Under the pieces are notes generated by a model. It was not told where the DNA came from. It ran no database searches and worked only from the letters and a program-made list of their open reading frames with translations. The position numbers and the translations under genes are program-made. Positions 17,921-26,586 of a stretch of 35,965 bases of DNA are shown piece after piece. Position 1 is the first letter of the stretch, and every line of letters begins with the position of its first letter. The stretch lies in NCBI GenBank assembly GCA_019359635.1, contig JAHHGY010000035.1, positions 1-35,965 of the forward strand. The letters are read 5' to 3'. This DNA comes from Chroococcus sp. CMT-3BRIN-NPC107 (GTDB lineage: Bacteria > Cyanobacteriota > Cyanobacteriia > Cyanobacteriales > Chroococcidiopsidaceae).

Positions 17921-18883
17921 TCAATTGCTTTCTTGCCAAAAAACATAATCAGCAATTGGTAATTTAGTAGTACTTTTTTCCTCTAAATTATTACTTAATA
18001 GCACCGAACGTTGAGTAAGCGGTATTTTCAATCGTCGCGCTACACGGCTAGGAATACCGTAGTTATAGACAATATGCCCTTGTCCAACTAACACTACAAC
18101 TTGGTAGTCTGGATTAGCTTGGATAAACTTAGCGATCGCTTCTGCCATAGTTTCATCCCATAATACCTGTGCTTGAAAAAACTTTTCAAAATCGGGACTA
18201 TTCCCCTTAGCCTCTGCCTGATGTTGCTGGAAAATACCTAGCATTAATTGGCGATACTCAGCATTATCTGTACGAATTTCTGCAATAGGAGGAATAAATT
18301 TACTTTGTTCTGGGGTGAGGCTATCTAAACGATTTTTGGCAACTAAGCGCGTGATTTCTGTAGGCGTGTTTAAAGCTAAAATCGGTAGCTTTTTGGCTTT
18401 GGCAAATTGAACAATTGGCGCGTAATATTGCCAAGGATAACCCCAACGCTGTTTGTATTCACTTTTGTTTAGCAACTCTTGCTCGTTGATTTTTCCTGCT
18501 AAGTAATCATCCACAACTCCTTGATAAGGACGCTGGAACATTTCGAGCGCGATCGCAACTCTACTATTTTTCTTCTGTAGTTGCCTAATAATCTCTAGTT
18601 GCAGCCGATGATCTTCCGCACTGTCGTGAGTTTCCCCTAAGTAAACAACTTTTGCTTTTGCTAATTGCTGTGTAAGTTGCGATCGCCCAATTATCCGTTT
18701 TTTGGAGTCTTTACACTCTTGGAAAGCCGCAATATTGATAGCGGTAACTTGTGGCGGTAAGACTATTTGCGGACGACAATCATTTATCTTTTGCGTATAA
18801 GCAGGTACAGCAATCAACCAAATAGCGATCGCCGAAATAACAAGTAACAGTAGCAAAAACAGGCGCTTAGTAAACAGTTTCAT
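17921..18883 (-). CDS. ChaN-like (DUF399, haem-binding Tiki superfamily) exported protein
   Basis: The likely product is about 320 residues from the ATG at 18883. A hydrophobic N-terminal segment (LFLLLLLVISAIAIWLIAV) ends at AYTQ, so it is exported or anchored. 'VVYLGETHDSAEDHRLQLEI' (about residues 80-98) and 'VVVLVGQGHIVYNYGIPSRV' near the C-terminus are hallmarks of the ChaN/DUF399 family, related to the Tiki/TraB/EreA fold. E. coli-type ChaN proteins bind haem; some relatives are proteases or esterases. The frame is open to 19039, but the extra 52 codons overlap the cupin gene and lack a signal peptide. The chosen start overlaps the cupin gene by 17 bp, suggesting coupled translation. 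Closeness to hemB and chlG fits a tetrapyrrole role, but this is only context. Confidence 0.82.
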   Translation of the reverse strand: MKLFTKRLFLLLLLVISAIAIWLIAVPAYTQKINDCRPQIVLPPQVTAINIAAFQECKDSKKRIIGRSQLTQQLAKAKVVYLGETHDSAEDHRLQLEIIRQLQKKNSRVAIALEMFQRPYQGVVDDYLAGKINEQELLNKSEYKQRWGYPWQYYAPIVQFAKAKKLPILALNTPTEITRLVAKNRLDSLTPEQSKFIPPIAEIRTDNAEYRQLMLGIFQQHQAEAKGNSPDFEKFFQAQVLWDETMAEAIAKFIQANPDYQVVVLVGQGHIVYNYGIPSRVARRLKIPLTQRSVLLSNNLEEKSTTKLPIADYVFWQESN

Positions 18884-19226
18884 CCTCTTTGCGCCAAGCT
18901 GGATCGACAATGCAGATAAATACCAGCGCCTCATCGCCGCAATTATAAATAAATTGCTTTGCATTGGGGGGGATGTATACCGCATCCCCCGGTACAACGA
19001 TTTGAACTTCCGAGTCGATGTGCATTTCTCCTTTACCACTGAGGATGTAGTAAACCTCCGAAGTAGTTAGAGAATGAGGCTGAGAAGTTTTACCTACTCT
19101 TAGCGTTGCATGAGCCAAACTGTAGCGCAAAGCGATCGCCTGTTTGTCGGGGTGTAGCAATTCCCGCAACAAGGTGTTATCCCCAGCCACAAATTCATCG
19201 CAATCGAGAAGTTTTTGAATCAGCAT
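18867..19226 (-). CDS. Small cupin-domain protein
   Basis: This 119-residue single-domain protein has the cupin double-stranded beta-helix pattern: 'HSLTTSEVYYILSGKGEMHI' (51-70) and 'VVPGDAVYIPPNAKQFIYNCG' (77-97). Several usual metal ligands are missing: the HxH of motif 1 is reduced to a single H51, and the motif 2 histidine is replaced by Q91. E57 is kept. It is therefore probably a non-canonical or metal-free cupin, perhaps a sugar- or small-molecule-binding protein. It overlaps the downstream ChaN-like gene by 17 bp and is likely co-transcribed with it. No specific substrate can be assigned. Confidence 0.85.
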   Translation of the reverse strand: MLIQKLLDCDEFVAGDNTLLRELLHPDKQAIALRYSLAHATLRVGKTSQPHSLTTSEVYYILSGKGEMHIDSEVQIVVPGDAVYIPPNAKQFIYNCGDEALVFICIVDPAWRKEDETVY

Positions 19227-19241
19227 TTGGTAATTACACTT

Positions 19242-19529
19242 TTAGTAAAACATCGAATTCGTTTTTGGCTGATAATCCATACAGGAAACCGCATCCTCGG
19301 TATTGGCGATCGATGGCTGGACGGTGCATTTTAGGCGGTAGTCGTTGGTAAAAAACTGACAACCAGAGCATGGAATTTGGTGCATCTTCTGGGTAGCAGT
19401 TGCGCCGTCTTGGATGGCATTCCACAAACTCCAACAGAACAGAAAAGTTAAAGACCAAGCAGACAAAAAACAAATCGGCATAAGCATCGGCTGGACGAAA
19501 TGAATTAAAACTCGTAGCAGTTGAAACAC
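19242..19529 (-). CDS. Small conserved Cys-rich membrane protein, function unknown
   Basis: This is a 95-residue protein. The first 40 residues form one or two hydrophobic helices (LIHFVQPMLMPICFLSAWSLTFLFCWSLW). The rest is hydrophilic, with four cysteines, C54, C57, C68 and C83 ('HQIPCSGCQFFTNDYRLKC...C'), a layout that could bind zinc or an Fe-S cluster. I recall similar 'IPC..CQFFTND..LKC' proteins in many cyanobacteria, so it is probably real and conserved, but I know of no assigned function. It lies 15 bp upstream of the cupin gene on the same strand and could be part of its operon. Internal ATGs at codons 15 and 17 leave the start uncertain. Confidence 0.7.
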   Translation of the reverse strand: MFQLLRVLIHFVQPMLMPICFLSAWSLTFLFCWSLWNAIQDGATATQKMHQIPCSGCQFFTNDYRLKCTVQPSIANTEDAVSCMDYQPKTNSMFY

Positions 19530-19602
19530 AGTAATTTTTGGTAGGCTAACAACTTGTTATTAGCTATGTTAATGTATTTCATCAGTTAAGTTAATGTCCG
19601 CC

Positions 19603-20670
19603 TCAAACTCCAGCATGACCTAACGCGATACCTGTAAGCAGCATTCCCAAAACTAAAAATGGTTGAGCGCTGGCTTGATACTTGACATCGTTGTTAAGAG
19701 GATCGGGAAGAAAATAAATCTTTTGGAAAACGATTTGCGGCACAATCAGCAACAAAACGATCGCACCATAAACATTTTCATGCAGACTTAACAAATAAGC
19801 GCCAATTCCTGCTTGAAATAGGTCAATCATGACAACGCAAATCCAAGCGGCGGTATTGACTCCAAACATTACCGGGAGGGATTGTAAACCAAATTGGCGA
19901 TCGCCTTCTACACTTTTGAAGTCATTAACTACCGCAATTCCCAACCCCGCCATACTGTAAATGAGCGTCAAAATTACAATTGTCCAATTGAGATCGCCAA
20001 ATAAAGCATGACCCGTACACCAAGGTAAAGCAATATAACTTGCTCCCAAAGCATAACCGCTCAACCAACCGTTGCGCTTGAGTTGAAAAGGTGGAGCGCC
20101 GTAAATGTATGCTAAGAAAGAGCCACCAAGCGCAAGGGCGGTAATTGTGGGAAACTGATGACCTGCCCATTTATCTAGGATAAATGCGATCGCAATTCCC
20201 GATAATAATAATGTCAAAATTTGGGTAACTACTTGTGGAGTCGTAATTGCACCCGATGGAATTGGACGATAAGGCTCATTAACTGCGTCAATTTCGCGGT
20301 CAGAATAATCATTAACCGTTTGGGTATAACCTGTTAGCAATGGACCCGCTAATAACATACAAGTAGCGACTTTTAGCACATTTTCCAGCGACCAAGTAAA
20401 GTTACCCGAAGAAGCTGTACCGCACAGTACGCCCCAAATTAAAGGAATCCAGGTAATCGGTTTTGTTAGCTGCAAACGGATTTTCCAAATAGAGGTTTCA
20501 CCGCTAGAAGCACCTTTCATTCCTAGCATTTGCCGAGTTTTAGCAGAGCGAAGTCTTTCCAAAGGCGCATCGGTACTAGGTTTAACATCTATTGGTGCTT
20601 TAGTTTCTGGTTCGATAAATTCTAATTGTTCGCAATTAGCTTCAGGCAAAGGTTGAGTTTGTTCAGACAT
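19603..20670 (-). CDS. chlG: Chlorophyll synthase (chlorophyll a synthase ChlG)
   Basis: ChlG attaches the phytyl or geranylgeranyl tail to chlorophyllide a, the last step of chlorophyll a synthesis, in the thylakoid or plasma membrane. The 355-residue protein is a UbiA-superfamily prenyltransferase with about eight helices. The Asp-rich Mg-diphosphate motif is 'NDYSDREIDAVNEPYRPIPSG', with N120, D121, D124 and D128. The second loop is 'DFKSVEGDRQFGLQSLPVMFG'. An N-terminal hydrophilic extension of about 60 residues precedes the first helix, as is common in cyanobacterial ChlG. It is well separated from the pst operon upstream by a terminator, so it is likely transcribed independently. Confidence 0.97.
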   Translation of the reverse strand: MSEQTQPLPEANCEQLEFIEPETKAPIDVKPSTDAPLERLRSAKTRQMLGMKGASSGETSIWKIRLQLTKPITWIPLIWGVLCGTASSGNFTWSLENVLKVATCMLLAGPLLTGYTQTVNDYSDREIDAVNEPYRPIPSGAITTPQVVTQILTLLLSGIAIAFILDKWAGHQFPTITALALGGSFLAYIYGAPPFQLKRNGWLSGYALGASYIALPWCTGHALFGDLNWTIVILTLIYSMAGLGIAVVNDFKSVEGDRQFGLQSLPVMFGVNTAAWICVVMIDLFQAGIGAYLLSLHENVYGAIVLLLIVPQIVFQKIYFLPDPLNNDVKYQASAQPFLVLGMLLTGIALGHAGV

Positions 20671-20770
20671 AATTAATTAAGTAAATTTATAACCTACGGC
20701 GATCGCCTAATCTAATAGTAGTGGGCTTAACTATAGGTTTGCTGTGTAAGTTTTGGGACTGATACAACAA

Positions 20771-20799
20771 AAAGCTGAGTTTTTTAATTACTCAGCTTT
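20771..20799 (-). terminator. Terminator of the pst-DUF411 operon
   Basis: AAAGCTGAG and CTCAGCTTT form a perfect 9-bp stem. On the minus strand the hairpin runs into a T-rich tail (CTTTTTGTTG). It sits 30 bp past the DUF411 stop codon, marking the end of the minus-strand operon. Confidence 0.8.
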
Positions 20800-20828
20800 A
20801 GAGGACAGTTAACAATACCGCAATATTT

Positions 20829-21302
20829 TTAAAAAGAATACTGCTTAAAAACTTTAGTTTGTCCTAGCTTATCGAAGGAAACTACTGCATAAGAATCGCG
20901 AACGTTGCCAGATTCCATTCCGGGCGTGCCTACAGGCATACCGGGAACAGCAACACCTGTAATATCGGGTTTTTGTGCCAATAGGCGCTTAATATCGTCT
21001 CCTGGAATGTGACCTTCCACTATATAGCCGTCAATTATTGCCGTGTGACAAGAGGCTAAATCGTCGGTTACGCCATGTTGCTGCTTAAAAGCAATCATGT
21101 CGGTCGTAGGAACATTTTTCACTGAAAATCCTTGAGCTTGCAAATGCTTCATCCAACCACCGCAGCAAGTACAGGCTGGATCTCGATATACCGTAGCTGT
21201 TGGTAGGTTGGCAGCAATGGCGCTACTGTTAGTTGAGAATATCACTATAAATGCGATCGCTACCCAAGAAATTAGCCGCCGAAAAATTGAACTATCAATC
21301 AT
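20829..21302 (-). CDS. DUF411 metal-binding (copper-type) exported protein
   Basis: This 157-residue protein has a signal peptide ending near A31 (SSAIAA-NLPTATV). The mature part opens with 'VYRDPACTCCGGWMKHLQAQGF' (C44, C46, C47), the DUF411 signature. A further conserved 'LASCHTAIIDGYIVEGHIPGDDIKRLL' and 'GVAVPGMPVGTPGME' follow. DUF411 proteins are often near copper-resistance genes and are thought to bind copper in the periplasm. Here the ATG follows the pstB stop codon by only 2 bp and a terminator follows the gene, so it looks like the last gene of the phosphate-transport operon. That context is unusual and hints at co-regulation by phosphate. Confidence 0.9.
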   Translation of the reverse strand: MIDSSIFRRLISWVAIAFIVIFSTNSSAIAANLPTATVYRDPACTCCGGWMKHLQAQGFSVKNVPTTDMIAFKQQHGVTDDLASCHTAIIDGYIVEGHIPGDDIKRLLAQKPDITGVAVPGMPVGTPGMESGNVRDSYAVVSFDKLGQTKVFKQYSF

Positions 21303-21304
21303 AA

Positions 21305-22108
21305 TTAGCCAAAACGTCCTTGTACGTAGTCACGGGTGCGCGATTGAGTGGCTTCGGAAAAAATTTGAGTTGTAGAACCAAATTCCACCATTTGTCCGAT
21401 GCGACTTTCATCAGTGCTGAAAAAAGCCGTGTAATCAGAGACTCGCGCCGCTTGTTGCATATTGTGAGTAACAATGGCGATCGTTACTTCCTGTCGCAAC
21501 GTCTTAATCAACTCCTCAATTTTCATTGTAGCGATCGGATCGAGGGCAGAAGCGGGTTCGTCCATTAATAAAATTTTTGGCTTTACAGCTAAAGCGCGAG
21601 CAATACAAAGGCGCTGTTGTTGTCCGCCCGATAGTCCCAAGGCTGACTTATTTAGTTTATCTTTGACTTCATCCCACAAAGCCGCGCTTTTAATGGCTGA
21701 TTCGACTATTTCATCTAACTTAGACTTGGCACAACGCCCAGCAATTCGCACTCCATAAGCAACATTGTCATAAATGCTCATCGGAAATGGATTTGGCTTT
21801 TGAAACACCATGCCAATTTGCTGGCGCAGACGATTCAAATTGACGCGGCTGGCGTAGATATTTTGACCAAAAAATTCTACCTCACCTTCAACCTTAATAT
21901 TATTACTTTCTAGTTCGCTAATGCGATTGAGGGACTTAAGAAAGGTTGATTTGCCGCAACCAGAAGGGCCAATAATTGCAGTTATATGTCCTTGATAAAT
22001 GTCCATTGACACTGATTCGAGTGCTTTTTGAGTGCCGTAGTAAAAATCTAAATCTTTAGCTCGGAGCGCCGGAATGGTAGCATCAGGAGCAAAATTAGTA
22101 TTGTTCAT
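21305..22108 (-). CDS. pstB: Phosphate ABC transporter ATP-binding protein PstB
   Basis: PstB is the ATPase of the high-affinity phosphate importer PstSCAB. The 267-residue protein has Walker [10 protein letters not shown] at 47-55, the ABC signature LSGGQQQR near residue 158, and Walker B '[13 protein letters not shown]' just after. '[16 protein letters not shown]' near the C-terminus and '[21 protein letters not shown]' in the Q-loop region are specific to PstB. It lies 26 bp downstream of pstA and 2 bp upstream of the DUF411 gene. Confidence 0.97.
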   Translation of the reverse strand: MNNTNFAPDATIPALRAKDLDFYYGTQKALESVSMDIYQGHITAIIGPSGCGKSTFLKSLNRISELESNNIKVEGEVEFFGQNIYASRVNLNRLRQQIGMVFQKPNPFPMSIYDNVAYGVRIAGRCAKSKLDEIVESAIKSAALWDEVKDKLNKSALGLSGGQQQRLCIARALAVKPKILLMDEPASALDPIATMKIEELIKTLRQEVTIAIVTHNMQQAARVSDYTAFFSTDESRIGQMVEFGSTTQIFSEATQSRTRDYVQGRFG

Positions 22109-22134
22109 AAGGGTAAATATTAGTAAGAAACAAC

Positions 22135-23043
22135 TTAACGATTACTCGAACGTTGGCGCGTAGCCAACCTAGACAAAATACTAATACACAAAACAAGCCC
22201 AACTAAAACCAGAGAAGCCGTCCAAGCCATCTTGTTTTGAGTAACATCTGGCGATTGAGCATACTTATAAATGAGGGTTGATAAAGCTGGACTAGGTTCA
22301 AATACTCCTTCTGGCCAAATATCGCTAAATAAAGCTGTAAAAATTAATGGCGCAGTTTCCCCAGCCGCGCGGGCTACAGCTAACAAAATTCCTGTAGTTA
22401 TTGCTGGAATCGCCGCCGCTACTGCAACTTTAAAGGTAGTTTGAAAGCGACTAGCGCCTAAAGCTGCCGAAGCCAAACGTTGAGAGTGAGGAACTAATTT
22501 TAGGGCTTGTTCGGTAGTCAAAGCAACAATTGGCAGCATAATTACAGATAGAGCAAAACCTCCTGCTACCGCCGAAAATTGGGTAATGTGGTTGAGAATT
22601 AGTACGCCATAGGCAAATACACCCGCAATAATTGAAGGTACACCCGTCAAAATTGTAGTAATAAATCGGACAGAATTGGCGATCGCTGAAGTTTGTCCAA
22701 ATTCAGCTAAAAATATCCCAGTCATTATTCCTACAGGAATACTAATTAGCGAAGCAATTCCTACCATCATTAGCGTCCCCACAATTGCATTGCCAAATCC
22801 ATCTGGATCTCCTGGTAATATCGGCGGTGGCGCTGGTAAAGTCGTGAATACTTCAAGTCTCAAGTTTGGTAGTCCTTGGCGGAGAATTTCTAGCAGTATG
22901 GCTATCAATGGGATTAGAGCTATGCCCGTCAAAATAAAAGCGATCGCACTCATGCCATAATCAAAAACTGTTCTATAAACCGATAAAGGTTGTTGTAGTC
23001 CGACGATTGCATTATTTAGTTTTTCGGGATAACTTGCAGACAT
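22135..23043 (-). CDS. pstA: Phosphate ABC transporter permease PstA
   Basis: PstA is one of the two permeases of the phosphate importer. From the ATG at 23043 ([12 protein letters not shown]) it has 302 residues and about six helices. The EAA-type loop ('[25 protein letters not shown]') contacts PstB, and '[20 protein letters not shown]' is PstA-typical. The frame is open 12 codons further to a TTG at 23079 that overlaps pstC; I favour the ATG, 16 bp after the pstC stop, but no strong Shine-Dalgarno sequence decides it. Confidence 0.95.
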   Translation of the reverse strand: MSASYPEKLNNAIVGLQQPLSVYRTVFDYGMSAIAFILTGIALIPLIAILLEILRQGLPNLRLEVFTTLPAPPPILPGDPDGFGNAIVGTLMMVGIASLISIPVGIMTGIFLAEFGQTSAIANSVRFITTILTGVPSIIAGVFAYGVLILNHITQFSAVAGGFALSVIMLPIVALTTEQALKLVPHSQRLASAALGASRFQTTFKVAVAAAIPAITTGILLAVARAAGETAPLIFTALFSDIWPEGVFEPSPALSTLIYKYAQSPDVTQNKMAWTASLVLVGLVLCISILSRLATRQRSSNR

Positions 23044-23059
23044 ACATTTTATTAATTGC

Positions 23060-24019
23060 TTATTGCTGTTTGCTACCAATGAGGCGCACCATCACAACCG
23101 CCGCCATATTTACAAGTAAAGTTACTACAAATAAAATCAAGGCGAGGTACATGAGCGCGCCAATGTGTATATCTTCTTGGGCTTCGCCAAATTCATTAGC
23201 CATTACTGCCGGAATTGTATAACCCAAGTCGAGCAACGAGGTACTAATAATTGGCGAATTCCCAATTACTAGCGTAACTGCCATAGTCTCACCTAAAGCC
23301 CGTCCTAGCGCCAAAATTGCTGCACCCACAATTCCCGAAGCCGCCGCCGGAATAATTACGCCAAAAATACTTTCCCAACGAGTAGCGCCTAAAGACATTG
23401 AGCCACTTCTCAACTCTTTAGGAATAGCAAGTAAAACTTCGCGAGAAATTGCCGCCATTGTCGGCAAAATCATAATTGCTAAAATCAAGCCTGCTACTAG
23501 CATTCCGTAACCCGCAGGTTGAGTATTAAATAGAGGAAACCAACCAAAGTTTTGATATAACCACTGTTGCAGAGGATCGAGAACCGGAATTAAGACAAAT
23601 ATTCCCCATAATCCAATAATTACGCTGGGGATTGCGGCGATTAACTCGATGACAAATGCTAAAGGGTTTCGTACTACTGGGGATAAAAAATTCTCGCTAG
23701 TAACAATAGCTACCGCCAGCCCGACCGGGAAAGCTAATAATAAGGCGATCGCGCTACTTACCAAAGTTCCATAAATATAGGGCAGCGCTCCAAATACTAA
23801 CCCCCCTACATCCCACTCTTGACTCCACAAAAACCCCAACCCATACTTGCTAATTGCAGGTCGTGCCTTGTCAAAAATTGTCCAACTCATCGAAAGTAGT
23901 AATAAAACCGTGCAACCAGCAAAAATCCAAACTAGCCAAGTGAATCCTTTATCTAACCAATGATTGTTGCTGTCTATTATCGTTAAGTTGCTTACTTCAT
24001 GTTTTGAGCTTTGCTGCAT
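23060..24019 (-). CDS. pstC: Phosphate ABC transporter permease PstC
   Basis: PstC pairs with PstA to form the membrane channel. The 319-residue protein has a short hydrophilic N-terminus and about six helices. 'FGALPYIYGTLVSSAIALLLAFPVGLAVAI', 'ATRWESIFGVIIPAAASGIVGAAILALGRALGETMAVTLVIGN' (the cytoplasmic coupling loop) and 'YTIPAVMANEFGEA' are all PstC hallmarks. It starts 130 bp after the pstS stop; that gap holds a 12-bp hairpin. The gene order pstS-C-A-B is canonical. Confidence 0.96.
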   Translation of the reverse strand: MQQSSKHEVSNLTIIDSNNHWLDKGFTWLVWIFAGCTVLLLLSMSWTIFDKARPAISKYGLGFLWSQEWDVGGLVFGALPYIYGTLVSSAIALLLAFPVGLAVAIVTSENFLSPVVRNPLAFVIELIAAIPSVIIGLWGIFVLIPVLDPLQQWLYQNFGWFPLFNTQPAGYGMLVAGLILAIMILPTMAAISREVLLAIPKELRSGSMSLGATRWESIFGVIIPAAASGIVGAAILALGRALGETMAVTLVIGNSPIISTSLLDLGYTIPAVMANEFGEAQEDIHIGALMYLALILFVVTLLVNMAAVVMVRLIGSKQQ

Positions 24020-24076
24020 AGTTATTAAAGTAAATTTTATTACTTTTGTTTAAAATAACTCACTTAGTTTAAATAA

Positions 24077-24111
24077 GTTTTGGGGTATCTCCCTAGGAAA
24101 TACCCCAAAAC
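24077..24111 (-). promoter_or_regulatory. Intercistronic stem-loop between pstS and pstC
   Basis: GTTTTGGGGTA (24077-24087) and TACCCCAAAAC (24101-24111) pair perfectly, and one more T-A pair extends the stem to 12 bp. There is no long T-run on the minus strand, so it is more likely an mRNA-stabilising or partially attenuating element that lets pstS be expressed above pstCAB than a full terminator. Confidence 0.65.
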
Positions 24112-24149
24112 TCATCGTACATTAAATAACATTTTAGAAATTCAACAGC

Positions 24150-25205
24150 TTAAGGCCCCTTGACACCGCTATTTACGCTCTGAACAACTCGACTAGCAAC
24201 ACCTTGAGGAATTCTGGTGTAGCCAAGATTATCATTTAATTGCTGACCATTAGTCATAATCCACTGTACCATCCGCTTTACGGCGGCGGCATCGCCGGGC
24301 TGAGTGTAGTTTCTATACACTACCAACCAAGTTAAACCTGTAATTGGGTAGCCATCCCCAGGATTACCTAACTTGCTAAAGGTTACTCGGTGGTCGGGAT
24401 TAAACTGTACGGCGCTGAGAGCTTTATTTGCTTCTGCTAAAGTTGGTGCTACATAAGCTCCTCGGCTATTTTGTACTAGCGCTGTTTGGAGTTTGTTGTT
24501 GGTCGCAAACGAAGCTTCTACATAGCCAATGCTACCCGCAGTTCGTTTCACAATTTGAGCAACACCGGGGTTTCCTTTACCACTTACTGGTTTTCCAGGC
24601 CACTTGGGCGCTCTATTGGGCCCAATTCTACCTTTAAAGTAGCTATCCATCGAACTAAGAGCGTTGGTAAAAATATAGCTTGTACCGCTACTGTCGGCAC
24701 GTACAGCTAATCTAATTTGCCTGTTTGGTAGCCTTGCTCCGGGGTTGTCTGCGGCAATTTTGGGGTCATTCCAATTGGTTATTTGACCTGCGAAAATTGC
24801 TGGTAATACCTTACGAGACAATTTTAAATTGGAAACCCCAGGCAAGTTGTAAACTACGGCAACGGGCCCGCCAGCAGTAGGCACGTACAATACTCCATTT
24901 TTAACTTTTGCGGCTTCCGCATCTGTTAAAGCTGTATCGCTACCTGCAAAATCGACGCTTCCGGCTATTAACTGTCTGATTCCACCGCCGCTACCAATAC
25001 CTTGATAGTTGACTTGCACAGGTTGGCTACTTTTACGCAGTGCGCTAAAATAGCGCTGATACAAGGGTTCAGGAAAAGTAGCGCCAGCACCGTTTAGAGT
25101 TACTGCTTTTTGGGCGAATGATTCAACTACAGATCCCAAAACCATAGCCGCAGCGATCGCTGAAGCTGTGAAAGCCAGCCTAAAAGTGGTTTTAGACAAA
25201 ACCAT
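24150..25205 (-). CDS. pstS: Phosphate ABC transporter substrate-binding protein PstS
   Basis: PstS captures phosphate in the periplasm and delivers it to PstCA. The 351-residue precursor has a signal peptide ending near residue 31 (SFA-QKA). No lipobox cysteine is visible, so it is probably soluble. The mature N-terminus 'LNGAGATFPEPLYQRYFSAL', then 'QGIGSGGGIRQLIAGSVDFAGSD' and 'RADSSGTSYIFTNAL', are the phosphate-binding segments of the PstS/SphX family. It is first in the operon. A Pho-box array lies 59-102 bp upstream of its start, so strong induction by phosphate starvation is expected. Confidence 0.97.
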   Translation of the reverse strand: MVLSKTTFRLAFTASAIAAAMVLGSVVESFAQKAVTLNGAGATFPEPLYQRYFSALRKSSQPVQVNYQGIGSGGGIRQLIAGSVDFAGSDTALTDAEAAKVKNGVLYVPTAGGPVAVVYNLPGVSNLKLSRKVLPAIFAGQITNWNDPKIAADNPGARLPNRQIRLAVRADSSGTSYIFTNALSSMDSYFKGRIGPNRAPKWPGKPVSGKGNPGVAQIVKRTAGSIGYVEASFATNNKLQTALVQNSRGAYVAPTLAEANKALSAVQFNPDHRVTFSKLGNPGDGYPITGLTWLVVYRNYTQPGDAAAVKRMVQWIMTNGQQLNDNLGYTRIPQGVASRVVQSVNSGVKGP

Positions 25206-25263
25206 ATAAATACAACCTCTATCAAAAGAATTATTTTGTCACCCTGAATAAAGCTACTACTAT

Positions 25264-25307
25264 ATGGGTTAAGTAATGGGGAGAAAGAGGTTAATTTCTA
25301 ATTAAAG
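25264..25307 (-). promoter_or_regulatory. Pho-box array (SphR/PhoB-type) upstream of pstS
   Basis: Read on the minus strand, four 11-bp units follow each other without gaps: CTTTAATTAGA, AATTAACCTCT, TTCTCCCCATT and ACTTAACCCAT. Units 1, 2 and 4 carry TTAA at the same position followed by pyrimidines, matching the cyanobacterial Pho-box consensus (about YTTAAYYW repeated every 11 bp). Unit 3 is degenerate. The array is 59 bp upstream of the pstS start codon. Confidence 0.8.
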
Positions 25308-25488
25308 TTAGCTAAAACTTTGTTTAAATCATTCTATTTGTTTGCTAAAAAACTTTTTCTATTAAGTTTTATTGCTAGTATCAAATATTAAGTCAGCTTG
25401 ATGGTGTTCAGCAATGTTTAAGCGATCGCCTATTACGAAGCAACAGAACCACTAGCAAGTTCAACAAGTATCTATATTAGTTCAAGTT

Positions 25489-26586
25489 ATGAATTTATCT
25501 TATCCTCTCAAAAACTATTCTTGGCAGCAACTAGCGCGACCAATGCTATTGCTCTCTATGGGAGTTCATGGGTTGCTATTATTTATACCGATGCCTACCC
25601 ATGAACTAGAAACTGTTAAAAAAGAAAAGGCTCAAGACCAAGTTAAAATTACTCAATTACCAATTGCTGATTCACCGAAAGTTAGCAAAAAATCAACAAC
25701 TTCTTCAGCAGTCAAAGCACCTATTAATCGTCAAAATACTAGCTCGATTATTAATCGAAATGTTGTTAGCCAACCGGCTACTAAGCCGTCTTCTCAGGTA
25801 ACAAGCTCTAAAACTACAAAAACAACTCCTCAAGTTCTCGCGCCCTCTAAAGAAGTTGCTACTTTACCCAATCCTAATAACCTTAACCAGGCTTTTGGAG
25901 ATTTTCCTAAGTATATAAATTCTCAACCTGGCTCTTTGGGTTTATTTAAAGCACCTCTAGACCAAACTAGCCAACAAACTAAAGATGAAATTACTACTGT
26001 CGCTCAATATTTTGAGCGAGAATTGAAAGCAAGAGAATACAATGTCATCTCTGCTAAAAATGAAACAGATATTAAAGTTTTTGAAGTAACAAAGAGCAAT
26101 ACAACTAAATTTCTTAATTTGATTGCTTATAATGGCGGCACAGTAATTGTTTTAGCTTCAGAAATTCTTAACCCAGACAACCTAACTAATGTAGCTAAAG
26201 CTAGTCCAGAAGAAGAAGCTTTTATTGGTATTCTCGACCAAATAAACTTTGAAAACATCGACCAACCCGACATTTATTTAAGCGATCCCAGCCTATTTTA
26301 TTCTAAATTTGGTGAAGGAAAAGATGGGTTTTATGAAGTCGTACAAAAATCAAATACTACAGGTACTATTCGATTAATTCCCAATCAATTACCAGAACAA
26401 GTATTTAGTACAATATTTGCTTCTACATTAAAAAGTAGTGGTTTTGAAGTTATTCCTCAAGGGCAATACGGTGGAGGAAAGGTTTATCAAGTCAAACAAG
26501 GAACATTTGTTACCTACCTTAACTTAGTGCCAACAGCCGATCGCCAAAGCACAGTAGTTGTATCTTGGAGCAGTATGCCTAACTAA
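25489..26586 (+). CDS. TonB-like protein with SxxxH transmembrane motif and duplicated C-terminal domain
   Basis: This 365-residue protein has one N-terminal transmembrane helix (about 17-36, 'RPMLLLSMGVHGLLLFIPMP'), a low-complexity Ser/Thr/Lys/Pro-rich linker (40-135) and a C-terminal part. The helix contains S23-x3-H27, the signature through which TonB couples to ExbB/ExbD. The C-terminal part holds two similar units, about 174-224 and 306-362. Each runs 'F...L....Y/F-x-VI ... V-F/Y-x-V ... T-x-F/Y-LNL' and ends in a T-V-hydrophobic strand. This is not the usual TonB C-terminal fold as far as I can tell. The gene converges on exbD and overlaps it by 4 bp. The likely role is an energy transducer or an ExbBD-driven envelope protein; the substrate is unknown. 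Confidence 0.75.
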   Translation: MNLSYPLKNYSWQQLARPMLLLSMGVHGLLLFIPMPTHELETVKKEKAQDQVKITQLPIADSPKVSKKSTTSSAVKAPINRQNTSSIINRNVVSQPATKPSSQVTSSKTTKTTPQVLAPSKEVATLPNPNNLNQAFGDFPKYINSQPGSLGLFKAPLDQTSQQTKDEITTVAQYFERELKAREYNVISAKNETDIKVFEVTKSNTTKFLNLIAYNGGTVIVLASEILNPDNLTNVAKASPEEEAFIGILDQINFENIDQPDIYLSDPSLFYSKFGEGKDGFYEVVQKSNTTGTIRLIPNQLPEQVFSTIFASTLKSSGFEVIPQGQYGGGKVYQVKQGTFVTYLNLVPTADRQSTVVVSWSSMPN

